Shown: piece by piece, positions 1 to 7,913 of the stretch
Position numbering within the stretch: the stretch's first letter is position 1
Layout: every line of letters starts with the position of its first letter
Origin: Haloplanus sp. XH21
GTDB lineage: Archaea > Halobacteriota > Halobacteria > Halobacteriales > Haloferacaceae
Length of the DNA stretch: 64,000 bases
Reading direction: 5' to 3'
NCBI RefSeq assembly: GCF_023276355.1
Contig: NZ_JALLPL010000001.1
Span: forward strand, 310,001 to 374,000
Notes under the pieces: model-generated
The model's input: the letters and a program-made list of their open reading frames with translations, nothing else
Database searches by the model: none
What the model was told of the DNA's origin: nothing
Made by a program: the position numbers and the translations under genes

Positions 1-144
1 GGAGGGGATCGTGGTGGCGTGATTTGAATGTGTCACTACCGGTGTCGCGTCTGCAAGTAGCACGCGATCAACGAAGATGGAAAACTCGACTTCGGAAATC
101 GGTGAAGTCACATGAAAACCCTACTTCAGGCAATGAGACGAGCT
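1..144. other. Left edge of window, no gene recognised
   Basis: This stretch lies downstream of the methyltransferase gene, which is read leftwards and stops at 145. Short open frames here are fragments without recognisable sequence. I see no RNA gene or clear terminator. Confidence 0.4.
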
Positions 145-1356
145 CTAATCCATCGAGTCCAGTGTCACCTGCTTCGTCGGCCCCCCGATATCTTCTCGCC
201 GCTCTTCAAATTGATTGATCGGGAGAGAACCAGATCGAAGCGTGCGTATTCGCTCCTGATCTCGCCCGGTCAGCTCCTCGTCATAGACAGCTTCCTTGAG
301 GTAGTATCCGATCACTTCACCGAGGTACGGAGGAACAGCGTTCCCGATCTGCCGCCGGATAGAGACTAGCCCACCGACGAACTGGTACCGATCCGGGAAC
401 GTCTGCAAACGCGCCCCCTCGCGTGGCGTGAGCCCGCGATCTTGGAACGGATGAATGCAACGTGCGCTTGAGGGCTTTGACATATTCGACGTGATCGCAA
501 CGGCGGGCTTCTCGGAGTCAAGCCGCGAGTACGAGTTATGGTATCCGGACGACGGCTGAAGCTCGTCGGGGATCTCCGTTCGATTCCCGCCGTCGGAGAT
601 ATGCGAAATCATCTCGACCATGTCGTCGTCGTGGTCAGCTGCTTGGTGGATCGTCAGTTCCTGATTGTCGCCGCGGAGATCTCGCTGTAAAACCGTCCGC
701 GGCGTCTGGTCGTACCTCGTGACTTCCTCTCCCGGTCCGACCTCCGGGAGATCGCCGATACCATCCATCACGCCCGGTGTCTCTATCGGATCGAGTTCGT
801 AGCCCTCGATCGAGTGAGCTGGCGGTTCGTCCCGAAACGCGAGGACGATGAGACGTCGTCGATGCTGTGGAACTCCAAAGTCCGAGGCAGTAACGACATT
901 CGGGACGACCTCGTACCCGATGTTGGCGAAAGACTCCTTCACTGCCTCGAAGAACTCGCCGTCGGCAGTGTTCTCCATGCCTCGGACGTTTTCGAACACC
1001 GCCGCTTTCGGTTGTAACTCGTCTACCCACTCGATGAAGTACGTGAAGAGATGGTTCCGCTCGTCGGACCCATCCGGACTCACCACCTCGGAGAACCCCT
1101 GACACGGAGGGCCTCCGGCGACGAGGTCGATGGACGCACCGCCGACTAACTCCGAGATCTCGCCCGAGTCGACCTCCCGGATATCGCCCGTTATCTCCTC
1201 AACTTCGAAGTCATCTCGGTTTTTCGCGAAAGACCTCTGAGCATCTTCATCAACTTCCACGGCGTGAACCGCCTCGAACCCGGCGTTTTCGAGCCCTAAA
1301 GAGAGGCCTCCGGCACCTGCGAATAGATCGACGTACCTCAGCGTCTGAGCACTCAT
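145..1356 (-). CDS. DNA (cytosine-5-)-methyltransferase, Dcm family
   Basis: The enzyme transfers a methyl group from S-adenosylmethionine to carbon 5 of cytosine in a specific DNA site. The protein of about 403 residues shows the ordered C5-methyltransferase motifs: the AdoMet loop DLFAGAGGLSLGLENAGF near residue 10, the catalytic PPCQGFS with its cysteine near residue 85, ENVRGM near 122, QHRRR near 164, and the C-terminal REGARLQTFP and QIGNAVPP near 313 and 336. The part between about 170 and 280 is the expected target-recognition region, so the recognition site cannot be read from motifs. I chose the ATG at 1356; a TTG one codon upstream is also open. It is divergent from two genes, the second a nuclease candidate, which suggests a restriction-modification pair. 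Confidence 0.95.
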   Translation of the reverse strand: MSAQTLRYVDLFAGAGGLSLGLENAGFEAVHAVEVDEDAQRSFAKNRDDFEVEEITGDIREVDSGEISELVGGASIDLVAGGPPCQGFSEVVSPDGSDERNHLFTYFIEWVDELQPKAAVFENVRGMENTADGEFFEAVKESFANIGYEVVPNVVTASDFGVPQHRRRLIVLAFRDEPPAHSIEGYELDPIETPGVMDGIGDLPEVGPGEEVTRYDQTPRTVLQRDLRGDNQELTIHQAADHDDDMVEMISHISDGGNRTEIPDELQPSSGYHNSYSRLDSEKPAVAITSNMSKPSSARCIHPFQDRGLTPREGARLQTFPDRYQFVGGLVSIRRQIGNAVPPYLGEVIGYYLKEAVYDEELTGRDQERIRTLRSGSLPINQFEERREDIGGPTKQVTLDSMD

Positions 1357-1447
1357 CAACTATGCCTACTTTCGTCTATATCGCATTTAACCATTCGCAC
1401 TCCTTGAACCCAGTATTCACAACTGAGCAACTGAAACAGACAGATCA

Positions 1448-1702
1448 ATGGTCGAGATTCCGATTACGGTCGAGGTCAAACAACGGAAGTACGGCACAGA
1501 ACGCTCAATCAATATTCTCGACCAAAACTCTCGGAAGAAGTTCATCGACACCCAGAACTGGCGACTCAAAAAGCTGGAAATCAGCGGTGATCTGCGCGAA
1601 GAATTAGATCTCGATTCAATACCGGAAGCGGAAATGATCGGACACATTGAGGTCGACCCTGAAACCTTCGAATGGGGGTTCATCGACGAGAGGAATCGAT
1701 AA
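1448..1702 (+). CDS. Hypothetical protein, 84 residues, within restriction-modification locus
   Basis: I do not recognise this small protein. It is charged, begins with a likely beta strand (VEIPITVEVKQRKYG) and has no cysteine pairs, helix-turn-helix or membrane segment that I can see. It starts 91 bases from the methyltransferase start, divergently, and precedes the nuclease candidate by about 150 bases on the same strand. It could be an accessory protein of the locus, but only its position suggests that. The gene is richer in A+T than the core genes further right. Confidence 0.55.
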   Translation: MVEIPITVEVKQRKYGTERSINILDQNSRKKFIDTQNWRLKKLEISGDLREELDLDSIPEAEMIGHIEVDPETFEWGFIDERNR

Positions 1703-1855
1703 TTCGGGGCACGCGTAGCCTCGGATTCAATCTCTCCCCAACATTCAATTCAGCACTCCGCTAGCGATGTTCTGTATGTACTATTTCGTAGACGCCGTCG
1801 CTGAATATCGACCCTCGACTGCACTCCTCTCTCTCTACTGGGGCGGATCTCAGTC

Positions 1856-3043
1856 ATGAGTTACGAGCGATCCACCCAGGAAAAACTAGCAATCGCCGAC
1901 TTTCTCTCCGACTACTTCCCCGAACGATACGACGAGGTACAGACACAGTTCGATCAAGCTGACGAGGACGGCGGGACGAGGAACTTCGATGAAGAGTTCT
2001 CTGGTCGGGAGCGAGACGAGATCGAATCGATGGTTGAGCGAGTCGGTGAGGCGTTTAGTACCTCGAAGGGGACGCTCGGCGTTGCGATCGACTTCCTCAT
2101 GGTGGCCGAGCAACTCTCTCGGGTTGACGATCGGCTTGATGGGTTTCAACAGGACATCGATCGGAACCACCTCTTCGAGTGGTACGAAAACGCCGCGAAA
2201 ACCTCACTCACGCTCAGGTACGGCGGAACACGCTACTCCATCCGAACAGTACACAATGACGTGATCGACCTCTTCCGGGAGGACCTCAAGCGGACGAATT
2301 TCCCGAGTTCACCGGGGCACCACACCGGAGAGTGGGAACGGTACGACGACCTCCTCGAGTCGGCATTTCGGCTGAGCAGCGCAGGACGGTACGAGGCCGC
2401 GCAGCAGATCATCGATCTCGGTCTGGACCGTCTCGCCGCCCGATCGTTCGAGACGCGGGACCCGCCGTTTCCGGAGCCGCTGAAGGAGATCCTCCTGAAC
2501 TACAAGCGGGGTCACAAGGGCGAAGAGGGAGGACTGACCTATCAGGCGCTCGCTTACGGCTACGTCCGCACGGAGTGGCCGCATCTCTCGTTCCGAGCGA
2601 GTAAGGTCCGAACAGGATCATCTCGCCAGCATCGGTACGGCGATGTCGATGGGTACTATGGCCCCGATTTGATGGTCTCGGTAGAGGTGAAGGATCTCAT
2701 CATCGACAGTTCGAATGTCCACAGCGAACTGGGTTCGATGATGGAACTGGCGCGGCGGACGAACGTGGTCGTCGTCGCTATGTGTAAGGAGGTTGGAGAC
2801 GGCGCAACCGAGACGCTTCGGGAGGCCGGCGTCGAAGTGATCGACGACGATGATCTCGAACAGGAGCTGGATCGCTGGGACTACCACAAACAGAATCGGG
2901 CCGTTCAGGGGATGATTCATTTCATGGGGAATATCGAGGAAGATCCGGCGGCAGTGCAGCGGTTGCTTCGGTTTATTGAGGGTGTCGATGCGGAGAATCC
3001 GGCGTTGGCGCACCTCACCGAGACGAGAGACAGACCATCTTAG
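1856..3043 (+). CDS. Probable type II restriction endonuclease, PD-(D/E)xK fold
   Basis: The protein is 395 residues. Its N-terminal two thirds are helical and match no family I know. Near residues 267-280 it has a candidate PD-(D/E)xK active site: Y-G-P-D followed after a short strand by V-E-V-K, giving Asp271, Glu277 and Lys279. A following strand of hydrophobic residues (NVVVVAM near 303) fits the core of that nuclease fold. The position next to a divergent C5-methyltransferase supports a role as the cutting partner, with the methyltransferase protecting the host. The fold assignment is inference from one motif. It could instead be another DNA-acting PD-(D/E)xK nuclease such as a Mrr- or McrBC-type protein. 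Confidence 0.6.
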   Translation: MSYERSTQEKLAIADFLSDYFPERYDEVQTQFDQADEDGGTRNFDEEFSGRERDEIESMVERVGEAFSTSKGTLGVAIDFLMVAEQLSRVDDRLDGFQQDIDRNHLFEWYENAAKTSLTLRYGGTRYSIRTVHNDVIDLFREDLKRTNFPSSPGHHTGEWERYDDLLESAFRLSSAGRYEAAQQIIDLGLDRLAARSFETRDPPFPEPLKEILLNYKRGHKGEEGGLTYQALAYGYVRTEWPHLSFRASKVRTGSSRQHRYGDVDGYYGPDLMVSVEVKDLIIDSSNVHSELGSMMELARRTNVVVVAMCKEVGDGATETLREAGVEVIDDDDLEQELDRWDYHKQNRAVQGMIHFMGNIEEDPAAVQRLLRFIEGVDAENPALAHLTETRDRPS

Positions 3044-3307
3044 GCAGGAACGGCTGAAAGGTCAGGCCTCCCTCAGCTAACATCCAGCATCGCCACTCGA
3101 TCCACGTCGTTTGTGCCACATCCCGACCTCAAGCGCAGTCTCCCACGTACTTGCCCTCGGCACATCGGGCAGATATTGGAAGACGGACTCATTTTCCATC
3201 CAATCCAAAGCCGACGACTGAGTAACACCCCTCCAGAACCGAGAACAGACCGACAATTTCCACAGTTAGCCGCCAGACGAATATACCGTCGGTGACAACC
3301 CGGACGC
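3044..3307. other. Intergenic region with a possible gene remnant and a promoter
   Basis: No intact gene is seen. On the minus strand an open frame of about 65 codons ends at 3077. It reads like coding sequence (for example WMENESVFQYLPDV) but has no convincing start and may be the tail of a lost gene. A TATA-like AATATACC at 3281-3288 lies about 24 bases before the ATG at 3308 and probably drives that gene. Confidence 0.35.
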
Positions 3308-3607
3308 ATGGACGTCCCTGACCTCCCGGATCGCGTCGTGTTGCTGTTGATCGGGATGCTGGTGTTGCTCTCGCCGGCGCTGTTGCTCGTCGTCACGTTC
3401 GTGTTCCTCGCGTATACGGGCGATGTGGTGTTGGGCCGGATGACGGTACTCGAACTAGCGGAGCTGTATCTCATCGACCTGCTCGTGCTCGCGGGATTCG
3501 GCTACGGCCTCTACCGGCTGGTGCGGCGACTCGTCGTCCACCGAATGCCCGAGCGGTCCGCCGCCCCCGAAGACGAATCGGTCACGGACGGGATCGATAG
3601 GGACTGA
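3308..3607 (+). CDS. Small two-helix membrane protein
   Basis: The 99-residue protein has two hydrophobic segments, about residues 11-36 and 48-68. A basic stretch (RLVRRLVVHR) and an acidic tail follow. This pattern predicts an integral membrane protein with a cytoplasmic C-terminus. No catalytic or binding motif is visible and I do not recognise a family. A TATA-like box sits about 24 bases upstream, consistent with a leaderless single gene. The next gene is convergent and 12 bases away. Confidence 0.6.
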   Translation: MDVPDLPDRVVLLLIGMLVLLSPALLLVVTFVFLAYTGDVVLGRMTVLELAELYLIDLLVLAGFGYGLYRLVRRLVVHRMPERSAAPEDESVTDGIDRD

Positions 3608-3619
3608 GAAGGCGGGGCG

Positions 3620-3844
3620 TCAGTCCAGAAACGCGAGTTCCTTCTCGGGATCGGTCGGCAGTCCGCTCAGAATCTCCTCGCGTTCGTCGTCGTCGAGCGG
3701 GATGTCGTCGAGGTTGCCGTCGCTCTGGTGGAGCGAGTAGACGAAGTTGATCATCGTCGCCTGAAAGTGCGGGCTCTCGTGATCGTCCTGCCGGATGTGC
3801 TTGATCAGTTTCGCCGTCGTCTCCGCGTCGATGATCTCGCTCAT
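3620..3844 (-). CDS. Conserved haloarchaeal hypothetical protein, 74 residues
   Basis: This small acidic protein (MSEIIDAETTAKLIKHIR onwards) has predicted helices and no cysteines or membrane segments. I do not recognise a function. Its amino-acid composition is typical of haloarchaeal cytoplasmic proteins, which supports it being real. It lies between two converging transcription units, 84 bases upstream of the symporter stop codon on the same strand. Confidence 0.6.
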   Translation of the reverse strand: MSEIIDAETTAKLIKHIRQDDHESPHFQATMINFVYSLHQSDGNLDDIPLDDDEREEILSGLPTDPEKELAFLD

Positions 3845-3928
3845 AATGGGCCATGGCCACTGCCCACAAGTAGGTGTTCCGACCGAGGCGAACAGGCGAG
3901 GAGCGCTCGACCGTTGTTGGACACCCGA

Positions 3929-5425
3929 TCAGTCGCCGTCGACGGCGAACCGAGCCGCGTCCTCGTCGACCGCGGGCGTCGAGCGCACCGAGACGCCGAC
4001 GGTGAGCGCAGTCCCGAGGAGCATGAACGCGAGCGCGACATCCCAGCCGCCGTACGTGCGGGCGAGGAGGTCGACGCTCGTCCCGGCGACTCGGACGGTC
4101 GTGGCGGGGACGAGGACGTGGAGCAGGTAGAGCACCTGCGGGACGGCGATGCCGGCGACCATGCCGTCGCGAGTGGTGGCGTCCCAGTAGAGCGCGATGA
4201 TGACCGGCGGGGCGAGCAGCGCGAACCCGGAGAAGGCGGTGTCGCCGACCTCGATGAGCGTGCCGGGGCGCGTGAGGCTGGCGAGGAAGGCCAGGCTGGC
4301 GAAGACGGCGACGCCGATGCGGGCGACCCACGCCTCGCGGCGGTCGCTCGCGCCGGGACGGACGAAGGGCCGGTAGAGGTCACGCGTGAAGTAGGACGAC
4401 CCCGAGAGGAGCATCGAGTCCGACGAGGACATCATCGCGGCCATCGCGCCGGCGACGACGAGGGCGGCGAACCAGGCCGGCGTGTACTCCGCCAACAGGA
4501 CCGAGAGGACGTTCGCACCCTCGGGCACCTCGATGGGGAGGCCAGTTGCCCACGCACCGAGCATGAACGCGGGGACGAACAGCAGGAGGACGAGCACGGG
4601 CCAGAGCGCGAAGGAACGTTTCAGGACGCGCGCCGACCGGGCGACGAAAAACCGCTGGTTGATCTGGGGGAACATGGTGACGCCGAAGGCGATGGTGACC
4701 GCCGAGGAGATGATGAACTGCGGCGTGTAGACGCCGCCCCCGAGCGCCGCGAAGTCGGGGTTGGCGGCGATCATGCTGCGGGTGGCCGCGCCGACACCCC
4801 CGATGGCACTGACGATCCAGACGACGGCGATCCAGAGCACGGAGAGCATGAACAGCCCCTGCAGCGTGTCGGTCCACGCGACCCCGCGCAGACCAGCGAC
4901 CATCACGTAGACGATCATGAAGACGGTGATGAGCGCGGCGCCACCCCAGTACGGGACGGCGCCGCCGGTCAGTCCGCGGAGCGCCTCACCTGCCCCCATC
5001 TGCTGGAGCATGACGTAGGGAAAGAGCCACAGGAGACTGACGACAGCGACGAGGCCGCGCAGTCCGGGTGAGCCGAAGCGGTCACCGAGCATCTCCCCGA
5101 GCGTGACGTAGTCGTGGCGCCGTCCGATGAGCCACTGTCGGTAGCCGATGAGATACCAGAGGATGGCAAAGAGCACGCCGTCCATCACACCCATGACGAG
5201 GATCCACTCGGGACCGGCCTGGTAGGCGAGGTTCGGCCCGCCGAAGAAGGTAAACGCCGACAGCAGGGTCGCGAAGGTCGTGAACAGCAAAACGAGTGTG
5301 CCGAGCGTGCGGCTGGCGAGATAGAAGTCCTCGGCGTGGTGGTCGCCGACGCGGTAGGCCAACAGGCCGACGCCGAGCGCGAAGAGGAGATAGCCGACGA
5401 CCACCGAGAGCGGTTGAAGCGTCAC
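3929..5425 (-). CDS. Sodium:solute symporter (SSS family)
   Basis: This is a 498-residue membrane protein with about twelve to thirteen hydrophobic segments spread along its length, as in the SSS family of sodium-coupled uptake carriers (proline, pantothenate and related substrates). The substrate cannot be read from sequence. The start is GTG at 5425. The upstream DUF3311 gene ends in TGA overlapping it (GTGA), so the two are translationally coupled. A small DUF3311 protein followed by an SSS permease is a pairing known from many prokaryotes, where the small protein is thought to be an accessory subunit. A long open frame on the opposite strand (3728-5071) is only a shadow of this gene. Confidence 0.88.
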   Translation of the reverse strand: MTLQPLSVVVGYLLFALGVGLLAYRVGDHHAEDFYLASRTLGTLVLLFTTFATLLSAFTFFGGPNLAYQAGPEWILVMGVMDGVLFAILWYLIGYRQWLIGRRHDYVTLGEMLGDRFGSPGLRGLVAVVSLLWLFPYVMLQQMGAGEALRGLTGGAVPYWGGAALITVFMIVYVMVAGLRGVAWTDTLQGLFMLSVLWIAVVWIVSAIGGVGAATRSMIAANPDFAALGGGVYTPQFIISSAVTIAFGVTMFPQINQRFFVARSARVLKRSFALWPVLVLLLFVPAFMLGAWATGLPIEVPEGANVLSVLLAEYTPAWFAALVVAGAMAAMMSSSDSMLLSGSSYFTRDLYRPFVRPGASDRREAWVARIGVAVFASLAFLASLTRPGTLIEVGDTAFSGFALLAPPVIIALYWDATTRDGMVAGIAVPQVLYLLHVLVPATTVRVAGTSVDLLARTYGGWDVALAFMLLGTALTVGVSVRSTPAVDEDAARFAVDGD

Positions 5426-5679
5426 GCGTTCTCACCGCCTCTCGGCTGACCGTCCTCGAGGCTGGCGTCGGGATCGACGCCCATCATCCGATCCCACGCG
5501 TACCGGGTGAACAGCGCGAAGACGACCGTCGCGACGCCCATCCAGCCGATGTGCCACCAGAGCCAGACCGGCAATCCGGCGACGACGGTGGTCGACCCCC
5601 AGAGGAACCAGGGAACCGAGAACGTGATCAGTATCGCAAACGCCGCAATCCACAGCCAATCGTGTGTCGATCGGGTCAT
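5422..5679 (-). CDS. DUF3311 family small membrane protein, symporter partner
   Basis: The protein is 85 residues when started at the ATG at 5679 (MTRSTHDWLWIAAF). A longer reading from 5730 adds 17 residues without hydrophobic or conserved character. Two hydrophobic segments, about residues 9-27 and 36-53, are joined by a tryptophan-rich turn (LPVWLWWHIGWMG), as in DUF3311. It ends in an overlap with the sodium:solute symporter gene, so both are made from one message. The likely role is assembly or stability of the symporter. Confidence 0.8.
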   Translation of the reverse strand: MTRSTHDWLWIAAFAILITFSVPWFLWGSTTVVAGLPVWLWWHIGWMGVATVVFALFTRYAWDRMMGVDPDASLEDGQPRGGENA

Positions 5680-5841
5680 TGGTGACGTATCACGAATCCA
5701 GGCACGTAAATGATGTGCAATATTCTTCATACCTCAGTTTGAAGAAGAATTTTCTTCGATATGGCGACATCGGGGCGAGACAGAGGCGGCGTCGGCGACA
5801 GCGGTAAGCCCCTGTCGGCCGAGCGTAGCGATGTGACCGCG

Positions 5842-6762
5842 ATGGACGACTCGCCCGTGGTCCCGCCGATCGTCGCCCTCGGCGTTGCGGTCCTGGCGAT
5901 CAGTACGAGCGCGATCCTGGTTCGATGGAGCGAGGCACCGAACGTCATCAAGGCGCTGTACCGCGTCTCGTTCACCGTAGTCGCGCTCCTCCCCCTGGTC
6001 AGACGGAGCGGCGGAGCGGCGATGCGTCGGATGAGCCACCGTGATGGCCTCGTCGCCGCCGCGGCGGGCGTCGCGCTCGCGCTTCACTTCGCCGCCTGGT
6101 TCGAGAGCCTCGATCACACCACCGTCGCCGCGAGTGTCACGCTCGTCCAGGCGCAACCGGTGTTCGTCGTCGCCGGCGCATGGCTACTGCTGGGAGAGCG
6201 AGCGACCCGCCGGGCCGTCCTCGGTATCGGTGTCGCACTGCTCGGCATGGCAGGGTTGTCGTTCGGAGCACCGCTGCTCGCGGCCATCGATCCGACGGCG
6301 ACGGCGGCGGGCGCCGACCCCGGCACACAGTACGGGAACGCGCTCGCCTTACTCGCCGCCGTCGCCGTCGCGGGCTACTATCTTGCGGGGCGGTCGCTTC
6401 GGCGCCGTCTCTCGGTTATTCCCTACGTGACCGTCGTCTACAGCGTCTGTGCGCTCACGTTGCTCGTCGTGGCTGTCGCCCAGGGGCACGCGCTCCTCGC
6501 GTACCCGCCCCACGAGTGGGTGCTGTTCGCCGCGATGGCGCTCGGTCCGGGCGTGATCGGCCACACCGTCGTGAACTGGGCGCTCGGCCACGTCGAGTCC
6601 CACGTCGTCAGCGTCTCGCTGCTCGGTGAACCCGTCGGCAGCACGGTGCTCGCCGTCCTGCTGCTGGCAGAGGTGCCGACCGCCGCGACGGTCGGTGGCG
6701 GGGTGATCGTCCTCGCGGGGATCTACATCACCGCGTCGGCCAGCCACGTCAGTGAAGTTTGA
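5842..6762 (+). CDS. EamA/DMT-superfamily transporter
   Basis: The 306-residue protein has ten predicted membrane segments arranged as two EamA repeats, about residues 10-140 and 170-300. This is the architecture of drug/metabolite exporters and related carriers, and the substrate is unknown. I prefer the ATG at 5842 because the first membrane segment follows directly (VPPIVALGVAVLAIS). An in-frame ATG at 5761 would add 27 hydrophilic residues. It is divergent from the DUF3311/symporter pair and overlaps the convergent VOC gene by 14 bases at its 3' end. Confidence 0.85.
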   Translation: MDDSPVVPPIVALGVAVLAISTSAILVRWSEAPNVIKALYRVSFTVVALLPLVRRSGGAAMRRMSHRDGLVAAAAGVALALHFAAWFESLDHTTVAASVTLVQAQPVFVVAGAWLLLGERATRRAVLGIGVALLGMAGLSFGAPLLAAIDPTATAAGADPGTQYGNALALLAAVAVAGYYLAGRSLRRRLSVIPYVTVVYSVCALTLLVVAVAQGHALLAYPPHEWVLFAAMALGPGVIGHTVVNWALGHVESHVVSVSLLGEPVGSTVLAVLLLAEVPTAATVGGGVIVLAGIYITASASHVSEV

Positions 6763-7147
6763 GTTCGACCCGCCGGCCGTCGGGGTCGCGGACGTACACC
6801 GCCCAGTCCCGACCATAGGCGCCGTAGCGCTGGTACGGCTCACCGGATTCGACCGTGACGCCCGCGTCCCGGAGGTCGTCGAGGAGAACATCCATCTCCG
6901 CGCGGGTGCCGGTGTCGTCGGAGCGGAGCAGGAGACAGACGTGTTCCCCGTCGACATCGACCGCCCCATCGGCGGGAACGAGATGGAGGTGTCGGCCGCC
7001 GGCGACGACGGCGACGTACGGTACCTCCCCCGCCTCGTACCGATCGCGGTCCCGAACCGGCATACCGAGCAGGCCGTGGTAGAAATCGAGCGCCTGCTCC
7101 AGATCGCTCACCCGGAGCGCGACGTGATCTAGGTCGACGACATCCAT
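6749..7147 (-). CDS. VOC-fold protein (glyoxalase/dioxygenase superfamily)
   Basis: The 132-residue protein opens with DLDHVALRVSDLEQALDFYHGLLGMPV and ends with VYVRDPDGRRVEL, the first and last blocks of the vicinal-oxygen-chelate fold. His8 and the late glutamate of RRVEL are the usual metal ligands. Members isomerise, cleave or bind small molecules, and the substrate here is unknown. I chose the ATG at 7147. Starting at 7174 would place the codon inside the repeat element upstream. With the 7147 start, an A+T-rich part of that element (near 7180) lies about 33 bases upstream and may act as the promoter. Confidence 0.85.
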   Translation of the reverse strand: MDVVDLDHVALRVSDLEQALDFYHGLLGMPVRDRDRYEAGEVPYVAVVAGGRHLHLVPADGAVDVDGEHVCLLLRSDDTGTRAEMDVLLDDLRDAGVTVESGEPYQRYGAYGRDWAVYVRDPDGRRVELKLH

Positions 7148-7172
7148 GGCCGACCGTTGGAGCGCCGCACTC

Positions 7173-7252
7173 ATACGAATTATTGTAACGGGCTACCGGT
7201 GGTTCGCCAAGATGGTCCGGCGAACCACCGGTACTGACGTACAATAAACCGT
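7173..7252. repeat. Palindromic element, family A, copy A1
   Basis: This is an imperfect palindrome of about 80 bases. The central arms are perfect: 15 bases at 7194-7208 (TACCGGTGGTTCGCC) pair with 7219-7233. The outer arms (ATACGAATTATTGTAACG against the complement of CGTACAATAAACCGTA) also pair. Other copies are at 18633, 38068 and 52685. It fills the gap between the start of the VOC gene and the end of the next minus-strand gene. Confidence 0.9.
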
Positions 7253-7256
7253 ACGG

Positions 7257-7736
7257 TCACTCGAGCAGTTCGCGCGTCCGCCGATGCCGGTAGCGGAACA
7301 TGGGGGCGAAGCCGACACGCGCGAGCGGAGCAATCGCGTCACCGACCGATCCGAACGGGAGGGCGTACTCGACCCGGTCGTCGACGACCGTATCGGCGCC
7401 GTCGGCGAAAAATCGATGTGTGTGTTCCCAGTGTCGGAACGGGCCGTCCGCCATCTCGTCGCGGAAATACGCCGCGCCGTCCGCGCGTTCGCGCGCAGTG
7501 ATGATCGATGTCCATCGCTGTCGCGGACCGACGCCGAACGGGCGGACGGACGCCCGAATCCGCGACCCGGCTTCGAGTATCTCGGGGTCGGGAGCCCCGC
7601 CGGGACCGCGAACGCTTTCGATTCGCAGACGTAGCCACCCGGGCGTGAGTGACTCCAGTCCGCGCACTCGCGAGTGGAAGTCCCACACGTCGTCGAGCGA
7701 CGCGGCGACACGGGTGCGTCGCTGGTAAACCGCCAT
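7257..7736 (-). CDS. SRPBCC-fold protein (polyketide cyclase/START-like)
   Basis: The protein is 159 residues. It begins with a strand rich in positive charge (VYQRRTRVAASLDDVWDFHS) followed by a short helix, the typical opening of SRPBCC ligand-binding proteins, and closes with the long C-terminal helix of that fold. The arrangement resembles cell-division-inhibitor-like or cyclase/dehydrase members that bind lipids or other hydrophobic ligands. No substrate can be assigned. A TATA-like sequence at 7759-7770 lies about 27 bases upstream of the ATG. Confidence 0.8.
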   Translation of the reverse strand: MAVYQRRTRVAASLDDVWDFHSRVRGLESLTPGWLRLRIESVRGPGGAPDPEILEAGSRIRASVRPFGVGPRQRWTSIITARERADGAAYFRDEMADGPFRHWEHTHRFFADGADTVVDDRVEYALPFGSVGDAIAPLARVGFAPMFRYRHRRTRELLE

Positions 7737-7758
7737 ACCGACGATACGGTCGATTCGG

Positions 7759-7770
7759 GTATAAGCCCGC
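7759..7770 (-). promoter_or_regulatory. TATA-like promoter for the SRPBCC gene
   Basis: On the minus strand GGCTTATACCC is centred about 27 bases before the ATG at 7736. That is the spacing expected for leaderless haloarchaeal transcription. Confidence 0.55.
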
Positions 7771-7913
7771 CGCCAAAATATAACATTTTCGACAGACGAG
7801 GCGACTCACAGAACCGCGAAAACTGCCGCTCTCACGCCGAAAATGTGTCAGGACGGCAGTAAGATGATTTTTTATCCGTTAGGTTGCATCGTGGTAGTTG
7901 TGGCTGGACTACC

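Noticed and set aside
3077-3270. Minus-strand frame that reads like protein
   Set aside because: It lacks a start codon and a recognisable family, so it is mentioned only as a possible remnant.
3728-5071. Long open frame opposite the symporter gene
   Set aside because: It is rich in Arg, Asp and Gly with no hydrophobic core, and is a codon-bias shadow of the membrane protein on the other strand.
7822-7860. ACTGCCG ... CGGCAGT inverted repeat upstream of the TAXI gene
   Set aside because: The arms are only seven bases with a 25-base spacer, which is expected by chance in G+C-rich DNA.
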